In this document: piece after piece, positions 46,786 through 58,693 of the stretch
How positions within the stretch are numbered: the stretch's first letter is position 1
Layout: each line of letters opens with the position of its first letter
DNA from: Melampsora larici-populina 98AG31
Taxonomy: Eukaryota; Basidiomycota; Pucciniomycetes; Pucciniales; Melampsoraceae
Assembly: GCF_000204055.1 (NCBI RefSeq)
Contig: NW_006768803.1
Location: 351,607 to 415,606 of the forward strand
Direction of reading: 5' to 3'
DNA: 64,000 nucleotides
The notes under the pieces: model-generated
Told to the model about the DNA's origin: nothing
Seen by the model: the letters and a program-made list of their open reading frames with translations, nothing else
Database searches by the model: none
Position numbers and translations under genes: made by a program

Positions 46786-47223
46786 ATGCGATTCTCAATT
46801 TCTAGTCTCCAATTTTCTTTTGTCTTGGTTTTGTCATTCTTTGCAAGTAAGTTGAGGCATCTATGAACATTGTATTTTCTTGATTCATCTTTCAAACCTC
46901 TAAAGACTAATTGCCGATATTTTTTTAAAAATAGTGATCACTAGTTCACCACTACAAAATGACTTCAATCAAATCAAACCAGAATCCACAAAGTTGAGTG
47001 AAACTTCAAAACGAATCAAACCAATCCTGAAACATACTCAAATCGTCTGATTTTTTTGACTGATTCATTTATTTGTAGGTTTAGAAGATCATTTCAACTT
47101 CATAACAAACGTGAAGATCAAAAAGAATCCAAAGATACATTTTATAACTTAGCTACTAATTCAGTCACTACTAATACAAATACTAATGTTACACCTAATC
47201 CAACTGATAAAAAAGATAATTAA
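46786..47223 (+). CDS. small secreted protein candidate
   Basis: The ATG at 46786 opens a clean signal peptide (M-R-F-S-I-S-S-L-Q-F-S-F-V-L-V-L-S-F-F-A), followed by a GTAAGT donor at 46849. The next exon starts after AAAAATAG near 46935 and encodes a short polar segment with S-K-R and K-P-I-L-K-H-T-Q. A third coding stretch at about 47080-47223 (F-R-R-S-F-Q-L-H-N-K-R-E-D) ends in an Asn/Thr-rich tail. The join between the second and third parts (GTCTGA...TTTGTAG) does not keep phase, so the product may be about 57 or about 110 residues. A K-R-E-D site would suit Kex2/KEX1 processing. No family is recognised. Confidence 0.45.
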
Positions 47224-48167
47224 TCATCTGATTCTTACGCCAAGAAGGAAAATCGTTTTTGATCTTTAGTTTGGAATCGTCCAACACTTATCAATTTGGT
47301 TGTTTTCTTTTTCTCTCATCTTTCGTTCTTTCTCTTTTTGCATTTTTCTTAAACAATTAATTTGATTTTAAACTTTATGCATGTTTCTTGCGATCTTATA
47401 ACTGAATTTTTTTCCTTGTTTTCTTTGAGAAAGCTGTCTTGATATTGTTAAACACTTAGGAAATAATCTTGATCACAAGTATGAAACGAGCAAAATTACT
47501 CATGAGATAAGGCTGTGTCGACATTCGGACAAAGTCAAGGGGAGCTCAAAATTATCGCACCTCCCTCTCCACGTGAGAGACGTTCACAACCCACTTGATT
47601 GGTAAGGATTTCTCAGGCTGTTAAAAGTGCCAAGGGAAAACAAAACTTAGACAAGCATCATTCGGCAGGTTGGGCTTCCATCAAACCTTGCCATAAGTTG
47701 AGCCCCAGCACTGGGCATACCCTAGGCACGCCAAATTGTGGTAACGATCATACATATAGTAAATCTAACGAATGTTAAAGCAAATGATCTACTCATGTTA
47801 TATACCTTTGTGTATTTCACAGCATGTCTCCAAGACGATCCGATTATAAAAGAGTCAAGAAAAAATGAGATGAAAGATGAAGAAGAAGACTTTGATGCAA
47901 GAAAAAGAAAAAGAAAACAAGAGAAGAGAAAGATGTTTGAAGAGATCCATGAAACTTTTTGAAAAGTGGTGTTGATGATTCAAGGTTTTGGATTGGTATA
48001 TAAGAGAACAATATTAACAAGGAATTTGACATTTTTTGGAAAAGATGAAGATGAAGGTGAAAAAGAAATGAGGCTCTCAGAGTAATTCTTTTGGAAAGAT
48101 GAGGCAAAGAAATTCGATTAGTAACGAAACCTTTTTTTAGGGAAATGAAATATCAAAAGTGACTTAC
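47224..48167. other. intergenic, 3' regions of flanking genes
   Basis: No gene is supported strongly. A highly charged frame follows a CACAG acceptor-like site at 47823 and ends at 47962 (D-A-R-K-R-K-R-K-Q-E-K-R). It could be the last exon of a small gene but lacks a recognisable start. Confidence 0.4.
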
Positions 48168-49504
48168 TCCTTTTCTCATCCACTGAGATCCCACCTGGAC
48201 CTTGATTGATCAACAAGATCAAACCGCCCACAATCGAAAGCACTTGAAAGAAATCATACCTAATGAAAGAAACCCAAGCCCAATGAACCATCAAAATCGC
48301 AGATCAACAAGAAAGGATCCTCGAATCACTCACTTTCGAAAGTCTCTTTCAGGATGATCTTTAGGTTTCGACCACCAATTATTACTCATCACATTAATAG
48401 TAGCCGAAACCAAGACCAAGAAAAGAGCCGATCCTCTAGCCTTAAAGCCCACGACGACCAACAAACAAGCCATGATAGCCAAAGCTGCAATTCCAATAGT
48501 AAGAAGAGTCACCTCATTCGAAAGTCTAAGACCCGTCAAAATCATTTGTCCGACAAAGAAACCGATCAAAAGGATCCGACCCATTAATTGTAAATAAGTA
48601 CGATGAGTAGATTGAGCATCATGATCAGATGAATCGATTGGTAAACCAGCAAAAGATCTAACTTGATTAGGTACTTCTAATGTATCTGATAATCCTAGTA
48701 ATAAACCACCTAATAATGAAGTGTTTAAACAAAGAAAAGTTAGATCTGTAAATAAATCATAAACGATTCCTTGACCTATCATAACACTAATCAATCCCGG
48801 AAACGAAACCCATGACCATCTCTTGATGATCACTAGAATCGAACAAACAACCATGACCTGTTTTAACCCAAACCCGTTTCGTAAGTCATACAAATCTCTT
48901 GTTTTCGAAAAAACCATATATAATCAAACTCACAATAATATTGAAAGACAAAAAACTCAATCCGAAAGTTCTAGAATACTTTTGTTCCTCCTAAGAAAAA
49001 TGAAAGTAACGGTAAGCATAAAGAGCAATTTCAAAGAAGAAAACTTTCCAGAAGGAATCTTACCACAAGATACTCTAATTGATCATCCCATTGACTAAGG
49101 ATCCTAAGTGCGTCTTCAAAAAAAGTAGAAACCAATAAGAATCTCCCAAAGCGTGGTAAATGTGGTTTCAATGGTTTCGAAATCGATTCAATAATACTTT
49201 CGATATGACTTGAAATCGTTTTTAGTTGACTCTTGGTATCCGTAGGTACTGGCGTAGCTGCTGGAGGTACATATCCCGTTAATGGTCGTCCTAGAGCGCA
49301 AACCAATGGAATATTAGTGTTTTGTTTCCTAGCCTGATGGATGTATGCAGAATACTTACGTTGACCATTGATAGTATTATCGACTGGTGGTAGAGGAGGA
49401 TATACGTAGTTGACATTAGAAGGGGTGGTAGATGGAAGAACAGATGTATCGGATGGTGGTGGAATGGTATTTTGTGATGGTGGTGGTGATACTGCAGGAA
49501 TCAT
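48168..49504 (-). CDS. ERV29: SURF4/ERV29-family ER cargo receptor
   Basis: Starts M-I-P-A-V-S-P-P-P at 49504. The first exon splices at GTAAGT (about 49358) in phase to R-P-L-T-G-Y-V-P-P. Family marks follow: the segment F-L-L-V-S-T-F-F-E-D-A-L-R-I-L-S-Q-W-D-D-Q, then several membrane helices (L-I-S-V-M-I-G-Q-G-I-V-Y-D-L, T-S-L-L-G-G-L-L-L-G-L), N-N-W-W at about 48385 and a final Y-D-F-F-Q-V-L-S-I-V-G-G-L-I-L-L followed by N-Q-G-P-G-G-I-S-V-D-E-K. Erv29/SURF4 proteins cycle between ER and Golgi and load soluble secretory cargo into COPII vesicles. Family members usually end in a short Lys motif. Here the sequence reaches a GTAAGT after D-E-K-R, so a short last exon may exist below 48165. The Pro-rich N-terminus (about 50 residues) is longer than in yeast. 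Confidence 0.9.
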
Positions 49505-50236
49505 GATTGGTTCGTGTTTCGTCTTGATTGTGTGTTTTTGGATGAATGGGTTAAATTGACTTGAATGTGAATGAATATGTTTGATGAAGTAGACCAGAGT
49601 GATGAATAGTTTTTTATTTAATTTTGAATGAGACCCTAGGACGTCGTCGATTAAGATTGAAAAGGGTCTACAATGGTTTATGAATATTGTAGTGTGGTGT
49701 GGTGTAGTGGTGATGGTATTTGTTAAATGAATCGTGGAAGTTGGCTTGAAGTCAGTCTCAGTCTCAGTCTCAGTCACAGTTTCTCATCCAAACTTGAAAC
49801 TTGAGAAGAGGAAAGAAATCAAAATACAGTCTTCTCCTTCCCTGCTGTACTCATTTGACTTCGCGTTCGATTTGGGACGCGAGCTACGCGTATTCAGTAG
49901 CTAAACTGTACTACACTCCCTCCTGCCAACTGTGCTTTTGAGCTAAGAATAGCAACTTCAATACCAATAACCAGGGAATATCTACATAGATTGGTAGAAC
50001 TTGAAGCAGGTGAGCTTGATATTTCTATATCTTCTCAAGGTCATCTGAAGCACTTTTTGGTTCTTCTCTCTTGATGGTCAACACTTGGGACCGGACATGG
50101 GCTAGGTACCTAAAACCACTACTTAGGCACTTCACTCAGGTGGTGGGCGCGGTGCACTTGGACCGTCAAAAGGCGCGCCCATACACAAGACTTGGATAAT
50201 CTGAAGCGTAGAAGGTCTTCTTGGGCCTAATCTTTA
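49505..50236. other. intergenic spacer upstream of SURF4/ERV29
   Basis: Contains a (CTGAGA)n-like run at 49753-49780 (GTCTCAGTCTCAGTCTCAG) in the likely 5' leader of ERV29. No gene seen beyond it. Confidence 0.6.
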
Positions 50237-50825
50237 GGGGTTCTCAAAGTTGGCCCGGTTTCAAGAAAACCCAGTTGACCCAGTTGCTTTTTGGCAGTAA
50301 CCTTGTGTATCGAGTTGACATTTTTTGACAGATCACAGCCAAAAAGTCAACTGGGTCAACCGGGTTTTTCAATAAGCGCATGAATCCCTTGGAAGTCGAC
50401 CGAAGGGATTTATGCAAACAGGAGGTGTCAGGATTACTCCTGCAAGCCCAAGAGACCCGACTGTCAGATGATTTCACCAAATCTAGAGCGAGAGCAACCT
50501 GTGAAAGGTATATCTGGCTATCCAGAAGCGTTCTGCCATAGGCTTTTGGCTGAGGTGGCGGGGGAAATTTTGAATAGACAGCTCGTCTTAGGGAGGGTCA
50601 TGCCTGTGCGCCACCCTATTTTTTTTAGTGCCATAAAGCTTACAAAAAAAATTAAGGAAATTTCATACTGATTGAACAGTGGCTTAGCTGTTTGCAACTC
50701 GCTTTCAACTACGGTTGAATTGCAATTTTGCAGAGCTTCGCCCAGTCCCTAATACACAAGGTTACTGCCAAAAAGCAACCAAGTCAACTGGGTTTTCTTG
50801 AAACCAGGCCAACTTTGAGAACCCC
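50237..50825. mobile_element. 589-bp inverted-repeat element (MITE-like)
   Basis: The ends are inverted copies of about 75 bp starting GGGGTTCTCAAAGTTGGCC and continuing through the AAACCCAGTTGAC and TTTTTGGCAGTAACC blocks, with only a few mismatches. An internal stretch at 50341-50370 repeats part of the arm. The left flank is TTTA and the right flank TTTT, so the target duplication is not certain. No coding capacity. Confidence 0.85.
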
Positions 50826-52935
50826 TTTTGTATCCCACAATTGTAATTTTGGTCTGTTTAGCTTTCAAGCCAGAGAAAGCCCTACAGATGAGCCTCACTT
50901 GGGATATTTCTGCTATCAATTGCTCATCTGAGTTGCAAGACCCTTAAAATAGTTCATGAACAAAAAAATTTGTGATTTTTATCTTGAAAGTGTGGTCATC
51001 CTGACTTGAAACAGCTTTTCTCTCATCACCATTTGTGTTTGAGCTTCATCACATCCTTGATTGCTGTTTCTGAGAAGGTTTTTTCATGTTTCTACACCAC
51101 AAGGGCACACAGATGTCCTAGGGACAACCAGGCTTTTTGCAGGGGAAGGGACACTCCTGACAAAACTGATCCAAGGAGCTCAGGTCAGAATCAAAATTCA
51201 GGACATCCCACAGGCTTCCAAGGGTGTTCCTAATTAAATGTAGGCCCTGCCAGGCATCCTGAGTGTGTGCTGCAGACATCTGCATGCACTGACATCCAGG
51301 GAACAGCCCAAACAGGGGTGCCAACGGAAGCGTACAATCTTGGCCAGTCCCAATGTCCTTCCACTCAAAAGTGTCTTTGTGGTGTAATGTTTTTTTGCTT
51401 CAAAGGTGCACCCACATACCCCCTGCTATTTGGGCGTGTCCCAGACAATGGATTCTGCTCCTGGGTGTGCTGCTCTCTGTCAAATCAGCACCCACCACCT
51501 GATATCTTGGCACCTTATGTACTCAGCCTAAGGCCTTGGGTACAAAGCTTATGGTACTATTCATCCATCTGGTATGGTTGGTGAACTGACAGGAAGAACC
51601 ACTTAATTTGATATTTTTTCAAAGATTGTTTCACAAGTTGCAAAAATCATTTACATAACCAATTGAATTATTCTGAGACCATCTCATTGAGACCTATTCA
51701 AAACTATCCTCAGCAGAACACATTTCAAAAGTCTTGTTTTTTTTAGTTTTATAAGACTGATCAATTTGGGTTTTTTGTTGTTGTGATTACAAAATACCTG
51801 GTCTGTGGTTTCATGCTTCTTGTTATCACCAACCATAGTATATTTTTGTTGAACAAAGTCTAAACATTTGGGACCAGTCACACATCTGGTGGTGAGAGGT
51901 AGCATGAAGCAATGTTGCCCAGAGTAGCCTTTATAAGCTACTGTACAGAAATACATAGTTGATGAAATACTCTAGTGACCAGATTAGAGACACAAAAACA
52001 GGTATGGACAGGTATGGAAGACGCAAAGTGGATGAGTATGAAGTTAAATGGTCAGAGAGGTGATCAGCCAACTAAAGAATTGTCAAAGGCAAAGGATATC
52101 TTATTCAAATTAGAGACTGAAGAAAATTGAGGTATTTATAGACCCTTGGAATTGAAGTAGAATTGTTAGGATCCTAGGAAGAATTAGCAGCAAATGATCA
52201 CTCTTTCAAAAATCACTATTGAGGAGGCACTGAGTTACAATTGAAATATTGATTAATGAAAAGAGAGAGATTTTTGGATACCAGAGAAGTGACAAGATGT
52301 GAGAAGGAAGAAATGTTGTGGGGAGAGACTAGAGAGCACCTTCAAAGACTTGTGCCCTGAAAGGATGGTTCTCCATAGGCTCCGGACGTCATGTCCCCAG
52401 TAATGGTAGCAGAAAACCACCCTGACAGGATCACCCAAAACACATGATCTCTTACTCAGCATGAGTAAGATAACACAAAGAGACCTGTAAATTCTTTTTG
52501 TGTACAGGTGATAGAAACAGTAATTACTAACATAGGGAATACAAAGAAAACTATGAAATGCATAAACTGCCACAAGTGTAACACTGAGACTAATGGAGAG
52601 AGAAGAAGGACATATGGATCATAGATCATGATAGGGGGTGTTGTGTTTGAATATTCACAACAGCAACTATGGCATGGGAAAGTTTTCACATCCCAACTGT
52701 AAACCAACTTTCCTGAGTTTGTATAATCACCTGTAAACCACAATCAAGGCTTTTGCACATGTTTTCCCCGGTTATCCATCCAGTAATGAGAAAAGGACTG
52801 GTAAGAGGCTGCAAGGTTGTACTTGCATCCACTATCAAGCACACCTGTTTCCAAGGGTGAAGCAGTCAAGGTGAGGTCTTTGATTTTGCTTGGTAAAGAT
52901 TATCTAAAAGTATGCTATAGCGGGAAACTTCATTA
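50826..52935. other. gene-poor spacer
   Basis: Short open frames only. A Cys-rich frame at 51267-51584 has no signal peptide, splice sites or homologue in the window. I support no feature here. Confidence 0.5.
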
Positions 52936-53120
52936 GGGGTTTCAAGTTAGGATATTTTTGTGTGCAATTTTTACAAAACGGACAAGTTTTCAAAATTATA
53001 TGATGTTCTTTTTTCTGGAAATATATGGTCAACAAAATTTTTGACATTTACGGTAAATTTACAATCTTGCACAAGTTATTGTACTGTAAAGATACTGTAA
53101 AAAACACAACTTGAAACCCC
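52936..53120. mobile_element. MITE copy 1, TA-flanked
   Basis: Begins GGGGTTTCAAGTTAGG and ends AACTTGAAACCCC. It is preceded by TTA and followed by TTA, consistent with a TA duplication. Length 185 bp, no coding capacity. The interior is rich in TTTACGGTAAATTT and TACTGTAAAG-type short palindromes. Confidence 0.88.
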
Positions 53121-53129
53121 TTAATATTA

Positions 53130-53339
53130 GGGGGTTTCAAGTCAGAAAACTTTTGTGAAACTTTTCAAAAAACAGACAAGTTTTTTAAATTTTATGATGT
53201 TTTTTTGAAAATATACGGTCAACAGCATTCAGGACACCAAAAAAGGTGTCCCAAATTTTTGTAATTTACGTGAAATTTTACGGTCTTGGACAACTTGTTG
53301 TATTGCAAAATACCGTAAACTTTTTGACTTGAAACCCCC
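53130..53339. mobile_element. MITE copy 2, TA-flanked, tandem to copy 1
   Basis: Begins GGGGGTTTCAAGTCAG and ends GACTTGAAACCCCC. TA on each side. It is 210 bp long and lies nine bases from copy 1 in the same orientation. Interior blocks (ACAAGTTTT, ATGATGTT, ATACGGTCAACA) align with copy 1 but with many changes, and copy 2 has an extra segment around 53230-53255. Confidence 0.88.
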
Positions 53340-53752
53340 TATTATGGTAAAGATTGTAAAAAGCCTCATCATGAATTGTAAACAAACTCAAACATATAAC
53401 ATTGAAATGTAGACAAACTCAAAGATCAGATTAAAATCCTAGAAGCTTATTACATTACAAAGCCCACAGTATCCTTATCCTCAACCTTGCAAGACAACAA
53501 TTGCCAATATCTGAAGATAAATCTAGGACTACCGACGTCAAATCAAACTAGAGTCCCTGTAATAATTCATGCTAATCCTAATTGTATAGATTAAATTTTA
53601 CAAGTTGATTAAGGCCATTCCTTAAAGTACGAGGGAACTGAAGGATATGTTCTAAATTTGCTTCAATTTTCAATTTGCTTGCAGCTCTATCCCAGAAACT
53701 GTATGCTATTTTGAATGACCAAGACATAAATTTCAGTTTCAAACACTTTAAA

Positions 53753-54635
53753 TCAAGAACAAATCTTCAACACGTCATAACACATACTTTCCGGTAAATT
53801 CTTTTCTGCAAGTGTATATAAGGTGTACCAAGAAGTTTGCAAAGATGCCACACAGTTATATAAGTTGACCATAGGTTCATAAATGGGAGATGCTTCATGC
53901 GCTGCCTCTCCTAGGATGAAAAAAATCTTGGTATACCAGTCTCTCTCAGGCTCAGACATGTGATGGAAAGTTTTTTCCTTCTTGATCTTCTCAAGGGTTG
54001 TTTCTAGGATTTGGTGTGAAGCAGAACCTAAACGATTGTGTAAACTTTTAACAGCCATACTGTACACTTGATACCCGGTCTGCAAAAAAGTATCGAGATG
54101 TTGTTGATGGCGACATCTTAAAGCATTCACATCGGGATCAAAGCTTGCCACGTAATCTACAAAGTGCATAGGTGGAAGGTCCCATACTTCTTGTTCCGGA
54201 AGCTTCTTCTTGTAAGTGAGTTGTGACGTATATCCATGGGGTATATCAAATCCTGATGGGCCTAGAGAGCTCGATGCCGACGGTAAACGCCCCGCTTGAA
54301 TCAAATTGGATGTAGCTTTCTTGATGACCTGGTCTTTGGGGGGCCACGTATCCTTGCCTAGAAATGGAACGGTACCATAGGATAGAAAATATCAACACAC
54401 CCTCGAGTCATAGGCCACCGAATCACCATATTCTCCTGAAAGAACAACTCATACCATGATATACCAACGTTGCAACATCCCAATTGTCACCAGGTTCAAC
54501 TTTTCCCATCATTCCAAGGGCACTATACAGCTCGAGTGTTAGAGGGGACCATACCAAGAATGAAATATGTTTCCAATACATCACAAGAAGGTATGCAGAT
54601 GTAATAGAATGAGTGCCGAAGCCAAGTCAAACTGA
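53753..54635 (-). CDS. unrecognised protein, two visible exons
   Basis: An exon of about 54635-54456 encodes a hydrophobic segment (S-A-Y-L-L-V-M-Y-W-K-H-I-S-F-L-V-W) and L-E-L-Y-S-A-L-G-M-M-G-K-V-E-P-G-D. Its GTATGA donor, 54455, joins in phase to an exon beginning K-D-T-W-P-P-K-D-Q at about 54360 and ending at TGA 53753. The second exon is mainly helical (H-L-D-T-F-L-Q-T-G-Y, L-E-T-T-L-E-K-I-K-K-E-K) and contains W-D-L-P-P-M-H-F-V-D. A stop lies just upstream of the first exon, so further 5' exons are required and no start was found. I do not recognise the family. It could be a host gene or a transposon-borne one. Confidence 0.5.
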
Positions 54636-56093
54636 TGTATGTTGTTTGATTTCTTGGAAGATCAGCCCGACTGAATGAAGACTCTTGGGACACCTAAGTA
54701 ACTACTGACTAGAATTCTGAATATCAGAATTACTCCGTAGCAAGGGGTCAAGGAGAGGAGTCCGAGTAAGTGCTCCACCCTAATAAGATTCTCATACACT
54801 TCTTCTCTTCCTTAAACTTTTTTGAGACTAAGTATGCGAGGTTCACATTTCACTATAAAGCTTTATTTGTACAATCTTATGTCGCAGTCTTGGCTTCGTG
54901 GTTTCGGTAGCACGGATTTTGCACAAAATCTCACTGCGATTGAAAGATTGGAGTAGGATCCCTGGAAATATATATCCATTGCGTGTGCAAACTTTCAATC
55001 CAATTCATTACTTTGAGTGTGGCCGGAGTCGGAAGGCTATCAGACACTGTATCTATTTGAGTATGCGAGCTTCTGCGACGCTACAGTAACAGTTTCTGCG
55101 ATTCTTAGGTCAACCTTGGGCTGATATGTTGCGAAAGGTGACGCATTGGGTCATGCCGATACCCGCTGCAATGCCTGCTGAAGGCCTTAGTAAAGGCCGA
55201 TGCACTCCATTGCAACGGCCCTTGACGGGTTGTTCCCAAACATATCTACAGATTAAATACCAAGATAAACAGTGGTGTCTTGATGATATCAAAATAACGA
55301 AATCTTGTTTCTTTTATTGATTTGAGCCTGCAATGCGTTGTGTACATTGCAATGGCATCGCATGGGGAGTTGCGATTGCCGGTTTCTGAGACCTGAAAAA
55401 AACCGATGCGAATAAACTTGAACGTCATTGACGAACAGGTTTGAGATGCGAGAACAAGATATTCCTCGTCAAGGCTTCTGAACTATGCAAGAAGTGAGGC
55501 AATTTTTGACCACGAGTCTTACGAGATGTCAAATCAAATCGGTTGCTCAATGAATGACTGACTTCCCCGCGTAATGTTGCGCTTGAACATCGTGACCAGC
55601 AAACGTTGTGAGGTGAATTTACAATGCCTTTGAGCATTAAAGCTGTTCATTTATCCGGAGCGATGAGAAAAGGACATGAAGAAGCCGTGAAGCACTTCGA
55701 CTATGATCAATCAACTGGCTCATCTTTTGGTCTCGTGCTCTCTGTAATATTCACTCTCCATACGGCATTCGACCCAAACAGTCATTTCAGAACAATCTGT
55801 TGATCTCGTCTCAGAACATTCTTTTTTTACTGACCTGACCTGACTTGACCTGTCACCTGAACAGAAATGACCTCATCTGATCGCAGGAGTCAAATCAATT
55901 CTCAACAAAACCTTACATAATCGAATCCGCTTACATACTCTGACGTCATATATAGTCTCATCAAATCATCTCCACCGCAAAACTCCAGAAAACCCCCCCG
56001 CACACTCCATTTTCTGAAACATAATCCACACTCCAAATCACACAAATAATTTCAAATTATTCCCCTCTGAATAACCAAAACAAGTTAACAACA
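54636..56093. other. spacer, promoter of the small Gly/Cys protein at its right end
   Basis: No supported gene. A run of CTGACCTGACCTGACTTGACCTG at 55828-55852 precedes the next gene by about 240 bp. A long pyrimidine/purine-poor leader follows (55970-56090). Confidence 0.5.
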
Positions 56094-56456
56094 ATGGGTG
56101 TCGTATTTTCAGCAATCGGAAACGTCTTTGGTTGGTTAAGACAAGATCCAATTCACCTTCAAAAGTTTTGTTTTATCTACAGCTGACCTTCAAAACCATT
56201 CTGTTCTTCAATAGGCGCAATTGGTCGAGCACTATCAGGTTTAGTCTCTGTGATTGCGGGCTTTTTTCAATCTATCATAGCCGCTATCACCTCGATCTTC
56301 ACTGGAATTTTGTTCGTACTTTCTGTTCTCTCTTCGATAACTTCTTGAGCTGATATAGGATACTATTCTATCTATAGTGGATGTCTCGGAAACGCCTTCT
56401 GTTGTCGATGTGGAGGCGGAAGGAAAGGACCAAGAACGAAACGTGGAGTAGTTTGA
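56094..56456 (+). CDS. 70-residue hydrophobic Gly/Cys small protein
   Basis: Three exons, 56094-56130, 56215-56311 and 56378-56456, total 213 nt and end in TGA. The product starts M-G-V-V-F-S-A-I-G-N-V-F-G, continues with a Gly/Ala/Ile-rich amphipathic hydrophobic stretch (V-S-V-I-A-G-F-F-Q-S-I-I-A-A-I-T-S-I) and ends in C-C-R-C-G-G-G followed by a basic tail (K-G-P-R-T-K-R). Similar small proteins with an I-x-S-I-I-S-A-I-T-like core and a C-terminal C-x-x-C plus Arg/Lys tail occur widely in fungi and have no settled function. It is probably membrane-associated by inference. Introns are short with acceptable GTTGGT and GTTCGT donors. Confidence 0.7.
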
Positions 56457-58693
56457 ATACCCAAACCCTAGCTTACCCTTCTTGGGTTATTGAACTTCCT
56501 TTCAAATATCTTTTATTAAGTTGCATTCGGTTGCGGTTGCAAGGTTTCATTAACTCAGTATCTCTTTGTTTTGTTCGATACAAGCCTACTTTTGTAATCT
56601 CAGTATTTATTTTAGTACATTTGCGGAAAAGTTGAGTTATTGTGCTTCAGTTCATCTAATCTATTGGCTCCTCTACGAGCTGTAAGATATTATAAAGGAT
56701 GCCTTTCACTCAACCTGCATCTGTACTAGCAGGACTATGAGGCAGGTACTGATTTCTAGTGTATGGCTCTAAACCATACCTCAGAGCAATGAGAGTCAAG
56801 AAAGCTATTGAGAAAGGTCTAACTGTTCAAGAAAGACCTCAGAAATATATGAATATGGACGGGGCTCAAAGAACCATTCACGTTCTCAAATCGTTGTTGC
56901 TAGCTCACTCCAAGAACCCAAGTTTTGTTGAGGAACGGGTGTCACGGGGTTCCACCGAGAGATAGCTGGCCCCGGGGGAGTACCCGCAGAAGTACTGCAA
57001 TCTGATCCGGCCTTCAAGAGCTTTTCAAAGTACCGGCAATCAAGCACTGTGAGAGTGGTTGATCACCTAAGCCTTGATCCAAGAATCTCTTAAAAACCCA
57101 TGATGACAGAACATGTTCCCCCTGATTTAATGATCAGTGGATGCAAAACAGGTCTTGATCTGCTGAAACACATTGGCTCAGCTTGCAACATGGCTTTCAC
57201 TGGGGCTGTCAGCTTCATATGTATGGATGTTCCCCCTCTGGCCAAGCTTAATGTGGCTGAGTCAGTCTATCATGAACTGGCAATGAGCCCTTGTCAAGCT
57301 TTTTGCATGTGATTATACACATACTTGCATCTCCAGCTCCAGCCTCCAATCACAGTGGGGTAAGATAGTGAAGATCACAATATAGAATGTCATTCAATGG
57401 ATGACAATGACAATAGTGACTAATCATAAATCTCAAATTGATCTGGGAAAGAGGAAGAAGAAGGTGTCAATATACATGGTGTGGAGAATTCGTCCTGGGT
57501 GCCTTTCTCGAGCTTGAGGAGGCTTGAGGGTTCAATAATCGAAGTCATTTCAACTATTCCACAGTTGTATTTGCTTTTTTTGATCCATCAGCAAGTTGGA
57601 GGTTTTTTGATCTTAGGTTCATCCAGGTCTATCACATCACTGCACTACCAACATATTTACCTTGTATTTTTCAATCCCAGGTATTCTTGGAATCACAACT
57701 GTGGACATAAGCTTTTCAAGGTTTTCATCCCAGATAATTACCTTGAACAATGTCTGTCCAAAGATTTGCCTCCAAAAGACAATGACAATTTTGAGTAGTT
57801 AAGGCCAAAATGTACCAAGATACAAGGGCCAGGCAGGGAAATCTTACCAATGGAAGGTTTTTCTAGAACATATTCAGAGAGTATTTTATGCAATAAAAGG
57901 AGAGAGTTTATTGGGTTAGTGCTTCCTTCTAAGGGAAAACATCAAGACAATGAGGATCCTAGTGCCTGGTGGGATTATTCCATGGATCTATATGTGTTTC
58001 ACCCCCTGTGACTTACTCACAGATATCTACCCCCAAAAAACTCTCATTGTATTCTTGATTTGTACTTTAAACAAAAACTTACAAATCTCACAATACACAC
58101 AACCTCACCCAATACTGAAATTGCTCTGCTCTGTTTGCCATTGCAGAACACTTGCAGAGAAGTTTTTAGGTCCACAATATCCCCACTATATATAGTGGAG
58201 CTTACACACCACACTATGGATGCAGAGAAAACCCATAGCACATGCATGTGAAACAAGAGGCCATTTTCCTGTGGGAAAGTCAATGAGCCAAAGATGTATC
58301 ATTTTGGCATTATTTCTGTGTTATTTCTACATTTTAGTGTAATCAGCCTTCCCATTGGAAAATGTCTCTTTGTTTTGTATAGTGGCCGCTGTGCAATGGT
58401 CCAAGGCCAGGGTTTCTCTGCTATATAGTGGAGCAATACCCTTTAACTTTTAATTATCTTCTATGACTTGTTTTTGTTTCTTCTCCTCATATACATGGTG
58501 AATTTTTGTTCATCTCTCCAAATACATGATCAATTGTTTTTGTTTTCTCTTTTGATTCATTTATCCTTTTATTGCTTGAGAGTAAAGTTAGACATAAAAT
58601 CAGCAGTATGGTACAGCTGAGCCTCAAATCCATAGCTACATATATGCAGATTACTTGGCAAATTTTTACATGTCATCTACATACAGGTATACT
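56457..58693. other. gene-poor spacer
   Basis: Several frames of 60-105 codons occur (for example 57100-57312 and 57481-57798) but none has splice support, composition or recognised motifs. A few phrases resemble decayed transposon sequence. No call made. Confidence 0.45.

Noticed and set aside
47738..47962. Charged 74-codon frame as a complete gene
   Set aside because: An acceptor-like CACAG lies inside it and the upstream part is AT-rich intron-like sequence. At most it is a last exon with no visible start.
51267..51584. Cys-containing frame as a secreted effector
   Set aside because: No signal peptide, no splice sites and no relative in the window. Likely chance.
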